Of a DNA stretch of 64,000 nucleotides, positions 26,582 to 36,502 are shown piece by piece (position 1 is the first letter of the stretch; each line of letters begins with the position of its first letter). The stretch is taken from the NCBI GenBank assembly GCA_965214235.1, contig CBDCBH010000003.1:1302001-1366000 (forward strand), written 5' to 3'. Position numbers and translations under genes: made by a program. Source of the stretch: Ilyomonas sp965214235 (lineage in GTDB: Bacteria > Bacteroidota > Bacteroidia > Chitinophagales > Chitinophagaceae). Below the pieces are notes generated by a model. It ran no database searches and was not told the DNA's origin. It saw nothing but the letters and a program-made list of their open reading frames with translations.

Positions 26582-27715
26582 TCACCATTTTTTATGTTTG
26601 ATATTCTTAACAATTGCAGGATTAAAAATCCATTGGTCTTTGGTTTTGTTAATAGAATAGGGCTTTATAAAATTGCCATCAATGTAATTATTTATAAAAA
26701 CAGAGCCGTTTGTATTTGCTGCAGGCGTTGAATTATTAATACCATAACGTCCGCTGCATGCTGTAATAATGTTGTTTTGAAAACGCATGTTTAAAGGAAC
26801 CGGACCTTTGCCATTGCAATAAATAACATCTTCATAAAGAGAAGCCTGACCGGGAATATTGCTGAACGTGCAATTGGTAACAATAAGGCTATCAGTTCCA
26901 AAAGCCGTCATACCAATACCGCTACCGCTGTCCACTATAACGCTATCAATGGTTGCGCAAGTACCTTGCCCAACCTGTATCCCATTATCTTGTTGCGCTA
27001 TGTGCGCCATACCATAGTTGCGTACTGTATCTCTTCTTATTTTAAAATCACCATGCCCTACCTGGATGCCATCGCCGCTAAGATTTTCCATGTAGCAATC
27101 TTCAATACGGCAATTGTGAAAATCATAGTTTGCGTGGTAAGGCACAGTATCTTTTGTGCTGCCTAAATAAAACGCTTCGGCTCGTCCCTGCGGATTTGAG
27201 TTGGGATCATTAAGATCATGAATATAAAGATGATGGTAGAATATATTGTTCATAGCTCCGCCATAAGTTGGATTTTGCAATACGCCTGTACCGGCATTCA
27301 TACATTCCACATGATGCACTTCAAAATCAGATGAATTATTCGGACAGAATCCAAAGCTGGAGCCCACCACCGTTGTATCATAATTCAATAGAAAACCATA
27401 TGTGTGTGAAGAATCGCCACTGCCATTGATGATAAAATGCTGCCCCTGCACCTGGAATGTGTATGGTTTGAAACCACCAATGCGAACAAGACCTTTATTA
27501 ATAAAAACAATAGGACTGTCTGCCGTTCCCTGCACATTAAACACTTTGTAATAAAGGTAATCGCCTTCCAATTGAACAACAGAACCGGGTGGTATCAGTT
27601 TACTGGCATCAAGTACATAAACGGTATTGTTTTTAGCGCGTTGTAGCCGTATTGTATCAGCCGAAAAAGCATGTATACAGGAAAATAAAAACAGGGAAAG
27701 GAAGAAAAATTTCAT
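26582..27715 (-). CDS. Secreted right-handed parallel beta-helix protein
   Basis: 377 residues with a signal peptide (MKFFFLSLFLFSCIHAFSA). The rest shows the recurring short Asn/Gly/Val strands of a parallel beta-helix: FEVHHVECMNAGTG, IFYHHLYIHDLND, CRIEDCYMENLSGDGIQVG, LIVTNCTFSNI. Such folds serve as polysaccharide lyases, epimerases or depolymerases. Its location at the end of an exopolysaccharide locus suggests trimming or modification of the exported polymer, but no catalytic motif of a named lyase family was identified. Confidence 0.8.
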   Translation of the reverse strand: MKFFFLSLFLFSCIHAFSADTIRLQRAKNNTVYVLDASKLIPPGSVVQLEGDYLYYKVFNVQGTADSPIVFINKGLVRIGGFKPYTFQVQGQHFIINGSGDSSHTYGFLLNYDTTVVGSSFGFCPNNSSDFEVHHVECMNAGTGVLQNPTYGGAMNNIFYHHLYIHDLNDPNSNPQGRAEAFYLGSTKDTVPYHANYDFHNCRIEDCYMENLSGDGIQVGHGDFKIRRDTVRNYGMAHIAQQDNGIQVGQGTCATIDSVIVDSGSGIGMTAFGTDSLIVTNCTFSNIPGQASLYEDVIYCNGKGPVPLNMRFQNNIITACSGRYGINNSTPAANTNGSVFINNYIDGNFIKPYSINKTKDQWIFNPAIVKNIKHKKW

Positions 27716-27807
27716 AAGAGTTATTTTGTAGAATTGTTATAAAATCATAATAAGATAAAAGTGAATTGTTTAATTTACTCTTAGATGTTTAACAGCATCA
27801 ACGGAGT

Positions 27808-28416
27808 TTACACCTTCATCCATTCTTTTTTTTCAAAACTGTATTGCTTCAACAGCTTTGCCGGTGTACCTGCAACAATGCTGTACGGTGGAACATCTTT
27901 CGTAACAACAGAGCCTGCTGCCACAACACTATGCCTGCCAATGGTAACACCAGCGGTAATAACTGCATTGGCGCCAATCCAAACTTCGTCTTCAATTACA
28001 ATAGGTGCGGTGGTTACTTTCTGCAAACGAATAGGAATGTTAATGTCAGTATAAGTATGGTTCAACCCGCTCATTACAATGTTCTGCGCAATAATTACCT
28101 GGTTGCCGATGCTTACCGGACCAATTACTACGCTGCCAATACCCACGCGCGAATTATCGCCGATCAACACGTCGCCAACGCCATTGTTTACGGTACAAAA
28201 ATCTTCGATGGTAGAATGCGCGCCGAGGTAAAATTTTTTAAAGGGAAGCACATCTAACCTGGCTCTTCTTCTTATCACCGCGCCTTTGCCTCTATTGCTG
28301 GTAAACGGTGTAACCAACAAACGCACCCACCGGCGCGGGCGTGCGTTTGTAATTAATAACGAATGCACAAACTGTTTTAACCGTGCATCGCTTTTTATAG
28401 TTGCTGCTATGTTCAT
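27808..28416 (-). CDS. Left-handed beta-helix acyltransferase (hexapeptide family)
   Basis: 202 residues. Hexapeptide repeats form the left-handed beta-helix: VLIGDNSRVGIGSVVIGPVS, IVIEDEVWIGANAVITAGVT and IGRHSVVAAGSVVTKDVPPY, ending in the classic IVAGTPAKLLKQY. The catalytic His is likely in GLNHTYTD. These enzymes O- or N-acetylate sugars with acetyl-CoA in the cytoplasm. It probably decorates a repeat-unit sugar. It lies 69 bp downstream of a GT2 gene on the same strand. Confidence 0.92.
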   Translation of the reverse strand: MNIAATIKSDARLKQFVHSLLITNARPRRWVRLLVTPFTSNRGKGAVIRRRARLDVLPFKKFYLGAHSTIEDFCTVNNGVGDVLIGDNSRVGIGSVVIGPVSIGNQVIIAQNIVMSGLNHTYTDINIPIRLQKVTTAPIVIEDEVWIGANAVITAGVTIGRHSVVAAGSVVTKDVPPYSIVAGTPAKLLKQYSFEKKEWMKV

Positions 28417-28485
28417 TGTTGTAAAATTTGTTAGGCTTGTGAAGCTTTTTAAAACCTGGCGGGTTACTTAACTATGATAAACTAA

Positions 28486-29658
28486 TTAGTGTTGAATAAC
28501 CGTTTTTCTTACGGCTTTATCCCAGGCTCCGGATTGCTGTTTTTTCAGGTATCGCTTCAAGCCTGCTATCACGCAGGCGTTCATCATACAAAAATAAAAA
28601 GGCACATACAACAGCTTTATTTTTATGCCGTTTATCTCTGCTATATAACCTCCAAAAGCACTACCATAAAACAAAACCTGCAACACAAAAATGCTTTGCT
28701 GAAACACATTGCCGCCAACACTTAACAAGCCCGATGTAATGAACATAAGGATCATTAAAAAAGGCGTAACCGTCCAGCGCAGCACGCGATGCGAATAATA
28801 CTGAAACGCAAGCCTGGCATCGTTTACAAAGCCAATGCGTGGTTGCAACCTGGCAATGCTTTGCCAACCGCCGGCGCAAATGCGTACTTTTCTTTTTATC
28901 TCTTCTTTTATATTTGCTGAAGGCACTTCCATAGCATACGCTTCCGGCTCGTACACAATTTTATAACCTTTGGAAGCTATCAGCATACTTTGTATAAAAT
29001 CGTCCAAAATAGTATCGTGCGGCATTTCTTCGTACAACGATGTTTTAAATGCAACCAACTCTCCGGCGGCACCCACAGCCGTGTACCAATGAGAGTCTTG
29101 CTTTTTTAAAAACGATTCGTATTTCCAGTACACGCCTTCGGTTGCGCTGGCGCCGTCATCGCTTGCCGTCATCACTCTTTTTTCGCCCGAAACACAACCT
29201 ACTTTTTCATCATAAAAATGACGAATTATATTTTTTACAGCTTCTTTATTCAAGCCCGTATTGGCATCTGTAAAAATAACAACCGGAGTAGTAACATGTT
29301 GCATCGCCCTGTTTTCAGCCGCGCTTTTACCGCCGCGAATTGGTGAATGAAGCAGTGTGATGTTATTGTATTGCTGAATAATTTGCGGCGAGTTATCGGT
29401 TGAGCCATCCGTGATAAAGAGGATGTTTAATTTCTCTTTTGGATAATCTAACGCAAAGCAGTTGCTTATTTTTTGGGATAAAACATCAGCCTCATTATAG
29501 CAAGGCACAACCAATGTTACCGGCATCCATTCAGATGGTTCTTTTATAACTGTTTTGCCTTTTAGTTTAGCCAATAAAGTAATTACAATTCCATAGCCGA
29601 TGAACGCATAAAACACTATGAAAAAAGATATCCAGAAAACGATAGTTAGTAGTTGCAT
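28486..29658 (-). CDS. GT2-family membrane glycosyltransferase
   Basis: 390 residues. One N-terminal membrane helix, a GT-A domain with VTLVVPCYNEADVLS, the metal-binding FTDANTG and DDFIQSML (acceptor-site Asp pair), and three C-terminal membrane helices. The layout resembles processive beta-glycosyltransferases of the hyaluronan/cellulose synthase clan, although the QxxRW motif is replaced by KVRICAGGWQSI. It lies 155 bp downstream of the previous acyltransferase gene, with a hairpin between, so it may be a separate transcript. Confidence 0.9.
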   Translation of the reverse strand: MQLLTIVFWISFFIVFYAFIGYGIVITLLAKLKGKTVIKEPSEWMPVTLVVPCYNEADVLSQKISNCFALDYPKEKLNILFITDGSTDNSPQIIQQYNNITLLHSPIRGGKSAAENRAMQHVTTPVVIFTDANTGLNKEAVKNIIRHFYDEKVGCVSGEKRVMTASDDGASATEGVYWKYESFLKKQDSHWYTAVGAAGELVAFKTSLYEEMPHDTILDDFIQSMLIASKGYKIVYEPEAYAMEVPSANIKEEIKRKVRICAGGWQSIARLQPRIGFVNDARLAFQYYSHRVLRWTVTPFLMILMFITSGLLSVGGNVFQQSIFVLQVLFYGSAFGGYIAEINGIKIKLLYVPFYFCMMNACVIAGLKRYLKKQQSGAWDKAVRKTVIQH

Positions 29659-29780
29659 GATATTGGTTTTTAAATGATAAATTATATTTTATTCGGGCTT
29701 GTATCTTCATCGCAACATAGCCGGCAGATAAATTTAATTACTATTGCAACAAACTTTTATAAGCAGTTTTTATTTACTGC

Positions 29781-29812
29781 AAAAAAGTGGTTTGTTTTTA
29801 TTGCACTTTTTT
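29781..29812. terminator. Bidirectional-looking terminator hairpin inside the locus
   Basis: AAAAAAGTG (29781-29789) pairs with CACTTTTTT (29804-29812). The A and T runs allow termination in either direction. It sits immediately after the stop of the acyltransferase at 29814 and marks the likely end of the main operon. The 14-nt loop contains TTTGTTTTTA, the core of the recurrent motif. Confidence 0.6.
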
Positions 29813-29813
29813 A

Positions 29814-30494
29814 TTAATAATCGTAAACGGCTTTGTGCTTCGCAGCTACGGTAATGTTGTTTCTTTTTATCTGCCGGATTATTTTTGCAGGCACGCCGCC
29901 AGCCAAAGTGTAAGCCGGAATATTTTTAGTTACCACAGCACCCGCAGCCACCACCGCACCCTCGCCAATGGTTACGCCTTTTAACACCGTAACACGGGTT
30001 GCCAGCCAAACATTATCGCCAATGATAATAGCTTTAGTCATTGGCATTGCATTCCGGTTATCAACACCATGAAAATCGTTATCCATCAAAATCACACCAT
30101 TGGCAATCTGGCAATTCCTGCCAATTTTTATGTGCGTTCTTGCCGAGATAATTGCGCCTGTATTGATGAATGAATAATCGCCAATTTCAATGGTAGCGGA
30201 GGGTCCGGCTGAAAGCTGCGTTATGCCGAGATGCGACCAGATGCTACAATAATTGCCAATTATAATTTTGCCTCTTGCCATAATTTTCGCTTTGCCTTTT
30301 ACCATCACCATCTTGCCAATAATGCATTTGCGCAACTGCCATTTTGCATTGATTATATGTAGCGCACCTTGAAGTACAGATTGAAAAAGCAATAGGCACA
30401 ACTTCATTTTTTCTAATGAGGTTTGTGGCGGGCGACCATAGTGTTCCCGCGATAAAGCCATTGCTTTATCACTAATGCGTTTGGTTATATTCAT
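29814..30494 (-). CDS. Hexapeptide-repeat acetyltransferase
   Basis: 226 residues. An N-terminal helical region is followed by left-handed beta-helix repeats: KIIIGNYCSIWSHLGI, IEIGDYSFINTGAIISA, IIIGDNVWLATRVTVLKGVT and IGEGAVVAAGAVVTKNIPAY, with the closing LAGGVPAKIIRQI. The catalytic His is likely in DNDFHGVDN. It is predicted to acetylate a polysaccharide building block. It starts 3 bp after the preceding glycosyltransferase stop, so it belongs to the main operon and is its last gene before the hairpin. Confidence 0.92.
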   Translation of the reverse strand: MNITKRISDKAMALSREHYGRPPQTSLEKMKLCLLLFQSVLQGALHIINAKWQLRKCIIGKMVMVKGKAKIMARGKIIIGNYCSIWSHLGITQLSAGPSATIEIGDYSFINTGAIISARTHIKIGRNCQIANGVILMDNDFHGVDNRNAMPMTKAIIIGDNVWLATRVTVLKGVTIGEGAVVAAGAVVTKNIPAYTLAGGVPAKIIRQIKRNNITVAAKHKAVYDY

Positions 30495-30497
30495 GCT

Positions 30498-31628
30498 TTA
30501 TATCGTCTGTTCTGCTTCGTTGTAAATATTCACCAATAGCTTTGCTGCATTCTCCCAGGTAAACAACCTGGCTCTTTCTTTTCCTTTTTCCGATAGTTGC
30601 AAGGCAATTAGTTTATCATCTAAAATGCGTGTAGCTGCATGTGTGATGGTTTGCGGATAATCGGGGTTGATGTACAAAGCGGCATCTCCTGCTATTTCGG
30701 GCATACACGATGTATAAGAAGTAACCACAGGCACTCCGCCTGCCATGGCTTCTATAATAGGTAAGCCAAAACCTTCTCTGAAAGAAGGAAACCAAAGCAT
30801 AGACGCGCCCTGGTAAATAATGGGCAAATCTTCATATTCAACATAGCCGATAACGTCGATACAGGTGTGTAGAGCCTGTAATCCTTCCTGCCTTAAAATT
30901 TGTTGCAGCTGCTCTTTGGTTAAGCCTTTTATCACTAACCTTGGCGATGAAGGAAACTTGCTTACCAGCATTGCATAGGCTTTTAACACACCGGAAGTAT
31001 TTTTTCTGGGATCGGTGTTTGCCATGAAAAAAATATAGCCGGGTTCAATACTATATTTTTCAAGAGTTGATGCAATTTCATTTTCTTCATAAACAGTAAA
31101 AAACCTGTCGTCCACACCATTGTGAATAACGCTTATTTTTTCTATTGGAATAGATAAGCGTTCTGCAATCATATTTTTTTGAAATTCTGAAACGGTAATA
31201 ATATGTGTTGCTTTTTTTGCGATAGAAGGCACAATGGTGCTACGATACGTATTACCCAACCGCTGATACCAGTTTGCATTTACACACGATTTCTCTAAAA
31301 AAATAACATCGTGTAAAGTAAGTATCAATGGCTGCTTTAATTGCAAGGGCGCTGTGTTGGCAGTACAATGCAGCACATCGGCTTTTATTAAATTGCAATA
31401 GTTGGGCAGCAAAGCCTGCTCCCACACGGCATAAGGTGCATCATGCGTTTCGTGTACCGTTCGCGAGCCGGTTTGACCAATACATTTATCTTTCCCGTCT
31501 TTTACCAAAACATGATACTCATGTTCATCTCTTTGCAAAGGCAGGCGGCGTAACAATTCATACGCTACTACATCAATTCCATGCTTGTGCGGGCGAAACA
31601 AACGTTGCGCTTCAATAGCTATTTTCAT
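30498..31628 (-). CDS. GT4-family glycosyltransferase
   Basis: 376 residues, GT-B fold. N-terminal domain IAIEAQRLFRPHKHGIDVVA and HDVIFLEKSC; donor domain YIFFMANTDPRKNTSGVLKA and FPSFREGFGLPIIEAMAGGVPVV with the conserved Glu pair. Homologues act as mannosyl- or rhamnosyltransferases in O-antigen and capsule synthesis. The start overlaps the stop of the upstream GT2 gene by 4 bp. Confidence 0.93.
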   Translation of the reverse strand: MKIAIEAQRLFRPHKHGIDVVAYELLRRLPLQRDEHEYHVLVKDGKDKCIGQTGSRTVHETHDAPYAVWEQALLPNYCNLIKADVLHCTANTAPLQLKQPLILTLHDVIFLEKSCVNANWYQRLGNTYRSTIVPSIAKKATHIITVSEFQKNMIAERLSIPIEKISVIHNGVDDRFFTVYEENEIASTLEKYSIEPGYIFFMANTDPRKNTSGVLKAYAMLVSKFPSSPRLVIKGLTKEQLQQILRQEGLQALHTCIDVIGYVEYEDLPIIYQGASMLWFPSFREGFGLPIIEAMAGGVPVVTSYTSCMPEIAGDAALYINPDYPQTITHAATRILDDKLIALQLSEKGKERARLFTWENAAKLLVNIYNEAEQTI

Positions 31629-32815
31629 ATTTTTTGTGTGTTGATTTCGCCATGCGGCGTGTGAATAAATGTTGTGTTGGCACCTTTTAATTTAAAAAAA
31701 AGTTTTGCCATACTAAAAAAAGCGGCGGGCAATAACAATACCGCTTTAAAAAACTGGTTGCTTATGTATTTAACCGGTATTGAAATGAGAATAGCGGCAC
31801 AAGTAACCGCCCATAGTGAAAGCCAGTAAACAGCAGGTAACGCCGGACCATGCAATAAAGACAACAATGCGGTTATTAGTGTAATGCCCAGCATCAAAAT
31901 ACGAGGCAAAATCAGCATTTGCAATACTTTGTCGAAGAAGTCAAAATTACCTTTAAACAGTTGAGATAAACCATCAAGCCAATAGCGCCGCATGTAATGA
32001 AACTGTGCAGAAAGCCATCGCCTGCGCTGGTTTTCAAAGTGGGTTTTCTGCGTTACTTTTTCATCATAAACAATCGCTTTTTGCGCGTAGCCAAAATGTA
32101 TGTTTCTGCGCAACAAACGAAGCTCCATTTCTTTATCAAAACCGCCCACCGCTGTTATTTCGGGCATGATAGTTTTAAATAAAGAAAAATCAATTGCCAT
32201 ACCCGATCCAATAATAGAAGCCGATAAGCCAAGTACCCGATGAGCCTTCCGGAAAATGTGATTGTTGATGCCTTCGCTAATAGCATCGAGCAACGCAAAA
32301 GTAGTATTGGTGTTTTTTGCCACACGCTGACCTTGCACTACCTTAAAGCCGCTTTGCAGCACATCGTTCATGCGGTATAAAAAGCCTTTTGTGCAAATAT
32401 TATCGGCATCTAAAATAAGAGCATAGTCATAATCGCCATTCGTTTTATTTAAAGCAGTATTAAGCGCTTTCGCTTTGGTGCTTTTATCAAATGATACTTC
32501 AATCACTTGTATTGGCAATGCGCGCAAAGATAACAGGGTTGCGGGTTGCAGCGAGTCGGCAATTACTACAATGTGTTTTCTGTAGGCAGGATAGTTTAAG
32601 GCTAACGCCGCCTTTGCAGTATCAACAATCACTGCATCTTCTTTATAAGAGGGAATGTAAATTACAAAGCTGCCTTGCCGGTGAGCCGCTTTGTATTTCC
32701 GTAACGAAATTAATCGCCCGGCAAGCGCAAAAACAAACAAGTACACACTTTGTAACGAAAGAAAAAGAAACACAAGCAGTGTTAAATAATAAATGAATTG
32801 GTTTACATAATTCAT
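31625..32815 (-). CDS. GT2-family processive-type membrane glycosyltransferase
   Basis: 396 residues. One N-terminal helix, then the GT-A domain: FVIYIPSYKEDAVIV, LILDADNI with the metal-binding DxD, GGFDKEMELRLLRR, and the Q/RxxRW motif ENQRRRWLSA, which is characteristic of processive and related glycosyltransferases. Two to three C-terminal helices follow. It probably adds sugars at the cytoplasmic face of the inner membrane. Overlaps the next gene by 4 bp and lies 14 bp from the previous one. Confidence 0.92.
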   Translation of the reverse strand: MNYVNQFIYYLTLLVFLFLSLQSVYLFVFALAGRLISLRKYKAAHRQGSFVIYIPSYKEDAVIVDTAKAALALNYPAYRKHIVVIADSLQPATLLSLRALPIQVIEVSFDKSTKAKALNTALNKTNGDYDYALILDADNICTKGFLYRMNDVLQSGFKVVQGQRVAKNTNTTFALLDAISEGINNHIFRKAHRVLGLSASIIGSGMAIDFSLFKTIMPEITAVGGFDKEMELRLLRRNIHFGYAQKAIVYDEKVTQKTHFENQRRRWLSAQFHYMRRYWLDGLSQLFKGNFDFFDKVLQMLILPRILMLGITLITALLSLLHGPALPAVYWLSLWAVTCAAILISIPVKYISNQFFKAVLLLPAAFFSMAKLFFKLKGANTTFIHTPHGEINTQKI

Positions 32816-32829
32816 AATTGATGTTGGAT

Positions 32830-33720
32830 TTAATATTTAAAATTCCAAAGTAAGCCTTGCCAAATTTTATGAGCGAAGCTCCATTTGCCTTGTAAACTAT
32901 ATTTAAGGATACCTACAGGAGCCGAAACCGTTATAAAAAACAAACGGCAGATAAACCCTTTTATCCCAAAGATGTTTCTGCGGATAAACAGTAACCTGTT
33001 TCTGTTTTGATAATACACTTTTAAAGGGCTTGTTTTACCCACGCTCATGCTTTCTTTATGAAGCACCACCGATTGCGGCTGACACCATATTGTAAAGCCG
33101 GCGCGTTGCGCATGCTCGCTAAAATCAAGCTCCTCGTAATACAAAAAATACATCTCCGGCAGTAAGCCGATTTTATCAAACACCTTTCTATGAATCGCCA
33201 TGGCTGCGCCATGTGCTAAATGCGTTTGTACCGGTTGGTTATATTGCCCGTTATCCTTCTCTCCGCTGCCTATAAATTTGCCCCGTGATGTAAATGGATT
33301 AAGGGCTGTGGCGCCCGCATATTGAATGGTTTTATCGGAATGATAAAATATTAATTTTGAACTGACGATGCCTATGTTTGCATCATTAGTAAACAACTTT
33401 ACCACTGGTTCTATAAACGAAGATTCTACTTCGGTATCGTTGTTTAATAAAAATATAATTTCACCCTTTGCTTTTTTAATTCCGCGATTGTTACCACCGG
33501 CAAAGCCTTCGTTCTTTTCGTTTTGAATGAAAACAATGTTGGGATACGCATTTTGTATGCAGGAAGCATCTTGCACGGAAGCATTATCAACCACAATAAT
33601 TTCAATATTCGGGTAAGTAATGTTTTGCAACGATTGGAGCAATTGCATCGTTACTTCGGCCGTATTATAATTTACGGTGATGATGGAAATGAGTGGTTGA
33701 TATGTTGTATTAGTTTTCAA
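32830..33720 (-). CDS. GT2-family glycosyltransferase (rhamnosyltransferase-like)
   Basis: 296 residues, soluble GT-A enzyme without membrane helices. Motifs: ISIITVNYNTAEVTMQLLQS, IEIIVVDNASVQD, NEGFAGGNNRGIKKAKGEII, LLNNDTEV (DxD-like), MYFLYYEELDFSEHAQRAG. These match the WbbL-like subgroup of dTDP-rhamnosyl and related transferases. The start lies inside the 3' end of the upstream polymerase gene (11-bp overlap), showing translational coupling. Confidence 0.92.
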   Translation of the reverse strand: MKTNTTYQPLISIITVNYNTAEVTMQLLQSLQNITYPNIEIIVVDNASVQDASCIQNAYPNIVFIQNEKNEGFAGGNNRGIKKAKGEIIFLLNNDTEVESSFIEPVVKLFTNDANIGIVSSKLIFYHSDKTIQYAGATALNPFTSRGKFIGSGEKDNGQYNQPVQTHLAHGAAMAIHRKVFDKIGLLPEMYFLYYEELDFSEHAQRAGFTIWCQPQSVVLHKESMSVGKTSPLKVYYQNRNRLLFIRRNIFGIKGFICRLFFITVSAPVGILKYSLQGKWSFAHKIWQGLLWNFKY

Positions 33721-35161
33721 TGGTTTCCTCTATTAATTTTTTATTGTTGATTCTTCTGTCCCAACGGTAAGCAAGCCAGATAAAACCTATGCCCATAAAC
33801 ACAACCACACTCGATGGCGTTTGCCCCAAAATGGCATTGCCATAGCTGGCGAAAGCAACGCCTACAAAACCAGCAAACAAAGCAGCGCTAATTTGCCGTA
33901 AGCCCGCATCGTTCTTCATTTTAAAAATTAAAACGGCACCGGTTATAATAAATACCACTAACATGGTTACGTGCAAACACAAACCAACAATGCCTGTATC
34001 TGCCCATATTTTTACATACCAGCTATCGGTTGGTGTTTGTGCAAGAAATGAATTGGGCGAAAAACGAAGCCCCCAGTAACCCGAAGAGCCGATGCCGCCG
34101 CCTAAGGGTCGTGAAGCTAAATAAGCTTTTAGCTTTTCTTGATTTTTTAACCGTACCTGTAACGAAGGATCGTTAGGATTAAGAGCGCTGCGCATTCTTT
34201 GTATTTGATAGTTGCTTTGCCCGATGGTAGTAAATTTTAATAAGCAGAACAGTGCAGCTACAGCGATGACACCAACAGAAAGTATTTTAAAATTCTTACT
34301 TAAAAACAAATACACCATAAAACCGGAAAGCGGCACAAACATGGCACCGCGCGTACCCGATATTGCCATTGCCCAAAAAAACAAAACACTTAAGCCCCAA
34401 AGCATCATTCGTTTTTTAAAAGAAAACGGTCCTAACGCAAGGATGATGCACATCAAAAGAATATGACCCATTGCCGCACCAAACTGTCCCGCATCGGAAT
34501 AAAAAGAAAAGGCGCGCAGCCTGCCAAACAGCATGTGCGTTTTGTAAGCGCCTGCTGCCATCCAGGCTTGTTCGGCGCTATTCAATCCAATGTATGATTG
34601 CTTTATCGCCCACAAAGCTGCAAGGACAGACCAGACAATCCAGATGCGTAAAAACGTTTTTAAACCTTCTCTGTCATTCAACAATAAGATAGTAAGAATA
34701 ATGAGTTGAATCATATACAAAGAAGTGCCGCGCACGGCATAAAACCAGGCTGCTGCACTCCTCGATTCGGGGTTTACAACTTCAAAAATTGTAAAAACAG
34801 TCCATACTGCAATGCCATATACAAACGGGTTTTTTAAATACTTATAATCCCGTTTCGGCAGCTTAATGAAGGTAATAATCAGGGTAAGCAATAACACAAC
34901 ATCAATACTTAAACCTATGGGTGCATCGGTATAGCGACCAATACCATTTGAAGTAAAGCCAATGTACATTACGGTATATAAACCAATGCGCGGATTTTTT
35001 GCCAGCAAAACCATGTAAACAATAGCAAAAGGCAATGCCAGTAAGCCTGCTGCCCCGTTAATGCCTGTAACAGCAATAGTATAACCCAACGCCAAAGCCA
35101 CCGCTGTTATCAGCAGAAGCTGTGTAATTGTTGAGTGATATATTGTTCTTACCGTTGTCAT
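33710..35161 (-). CDS. Wzy/O-antigen-ligase-family membrane polymerase
   Basis: 483 residues with about eleven to twelve membrane helices. The O-antigen ligase/polymerase pattern is visible in SGTRGAMFVPLSGFMVYL and in the large periplasmic loop with RPLGGGIGSSGYWG and TPTDSWYVKIWADTGIVG. In a Wzy-dependent pathway such a protein polymerises lipid-linked repeat units in the periplasm; ligation to another acceptor cannot be excluded. Its start is directly adjacent to the flippase stop. Confidence 0.88.
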   Translation of the reverse strand: MTTVRTIYHSTITQLLLITAVALALGYTIAVTGINGAAGLLALPFAIVYMVLLAKNPRIGLYTVMYIGFTSNGIGRYTDAPIGLSIDVVLLLTLIITFIKLPKRDYKYLKNPFVYGIAVWTVFTIFEVVNPESRSAAAWFYAVRGTSLYMIQLIILTILLLNDREGLKTFLRIWIVWSVLAALWAIKQSYIGLNSAEQAWMAAGAYKTHMLFGRLRAFSFYSDAGQFGAAMGHILLMCIILALGPFSFKKRMMLWGLSVLFFWAMAISGTRGAMFVPLSGFMVYLFLSKNFKILSVGVIAVAALFCLLKFTTIGQSNYQIQRMRSALNPNDPSLQVRLKNQEKLKAYLASRPLGGGIGSSGYWGLRFSPNSFLAQTPTDSWYVKIWADTGIVGLCLHVTMLVVFIITGAVLIFKMKNDAGLRQISAALFAGFVGVAFASYGNAILGQTPSSVVVFMGIGFIWLAYRWDRRINNKKLIEETIEN

Positions 35162-36478
35162 TTATAAAGGTTGCGGTTTGTTGATGAATGTTTGGTATGA
35201 ATTAAGAACGCCTTCTTTCCACAACAAGTTGGCAGAGAAGCCGAGCAGTATATCTTTTAATTGAATCCAGCCGATGATAACGCCAAGTAAAAAAGTAATT
35301 GTTGAACAAGCTGCCACACCATAAATACCCCATCCGCTGAATACAGAAATTAAATCGCCGGCAACGTTGATGAGCAACATCAACATTACTTTAATAGTGT
35401 TTTTATGCGGTCGGTTGCTGGCATCCAGCAGTACGCCACAGTAACGATCAAGCGGTAATAAAACGGCATAAAAACAAAAGATCTGCAACACCATTGATGA
35501 CTGATGGTACTTGCCGCCGCCCAACAATCCAACAATAAAAGAAGGAAATAAAAGAAGCGTTAACAGCAAGGGTAAAATTATGGTTGTTAGCATACCGCAC
35601 TGGCTGTAAAAAAACTTACGAAGCTGTTGTGTTCTTTCATTTTGCCAAAGCGATGTTGCATTAGGAACGGCAACCGATGCGAAGGAACGCACAGGTATCT
35701 CAATGGCTTCAATCAGTTTTTGCGGAACCGAATAAATAGCTACCGCAGCAGGTCCTAAAAACGATGCGATGATAAACTGATCCGAGCTTCTTAACAAGCT
35801 TGATGTAACCATGGTAAGCATACTGAATTTGCCAAAGCCGGAGAGTTGTTCGCGCTCTTTTTTTACATTTTTTTTCCAGTTACCAAAGTGCAGCCAGCCG
35901 GTAACAAAACCAATTAATCCTGCGGTTAACTGAAGCATAGCATAAACAAACGCAAGTGTTCCAATGCTTAATTTTAGTTTTAGCTGAAGCAATAATAAAA
36001 CTGTAAACGAAAGCGGAAATATCAGCCTGATAACAGCTAATTTTTTGAATGAGCTTTTCGCCTGCAATTGCCATTGCAAAAGCTGGTAAGGCAAGGTGGC
36101 AAACAGCCAGACAATGGTTAGTTGGGAAGCCAGTGAATAAGCAACAGATTGCGGGTTGATGAAATAAAAAATAACACTTGCAACTAATGAAAGAATAACG
36201 GTAAAACCCAACAGCAACTGCCATGATGCGGCGGTTAGCCGGCTGCGTTCCCCGTTACTTTTTGCTACCACAAAATAGCGCACAAATGGTGTTTGCACCC
36301 AGCCGCTGCGCAGCATTTCAAGTAAGGTGTAAATGGTAAGCAGCATAAACCATTTGCCTGCATCGGTTTGTGAAAACTGGCGGGCGATAAAAGCAAGATT
36401 TACAAAGCCCAGCACCGCCGTTGTGCCGTTTGATAATAACGACCATGATGTGTTGCTGTATAGTAATTTTTTTATCAC
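35162..36478 (-). CDS. Wzx-like polysaccharide flippase (MOP superfamily)
   Basis: 438 residues with 12 or so membrane helices. N-terminal SNTSWSLLSNGTTAVLGFVN and GFGKFSMLTMVTSSLLRSSDQFIIASFLG in the middle are typical of lipopolysaccharide-type flippases of the MOP superfamily. It is predicted to translocate undecaprenyl-linked repeat units across the inner membrane. It directly abuts the polymerase gene, which supports a Wzx/Wzy pathway. Confidence 0.9.
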   Translation of the reverse strand: MIKKLLYSNTSWSLLSNGTTAVLGFVNLAFIARQFSQTDAGKWFMLLTIYTLLEMLRSGWVQTPFVRYFVVAKSNGERSRLTAASWQLLLGFTVILSLVASVIFYFINPQSVAYSLASQLTIVWLFATLPYQLLQWQLQAKSSFKKLAVIRLIFPLSFTVLLLLQLKLKLSIGTLAFVYAMLQLTAGLIGFVTGWLHFGNWKKNVKKEREQLSGFGKFSMLTMVTSSLLRSSDQFIIASFLGPAAVAIYSVPQKLIEAIEIPVRSFASVAVPNATSLWQNERTQQLRKFFYSQCGMLTTIILPLLLTLLLFPSFIVGLLGGGKYHQSSMVLQIFCFYAVLLPLDRYCGVLLDASNRPHKNTIKVMLMLLINVAGDLISVFSGWGIYGVAACSTITFLLGVIIGWIQLKDILLGFSANLLWKEGVLNSYQTFINKPQPL

Positions 36479-36502
36479 GATATTGAATGTTTATTGTTTT
36501 TA

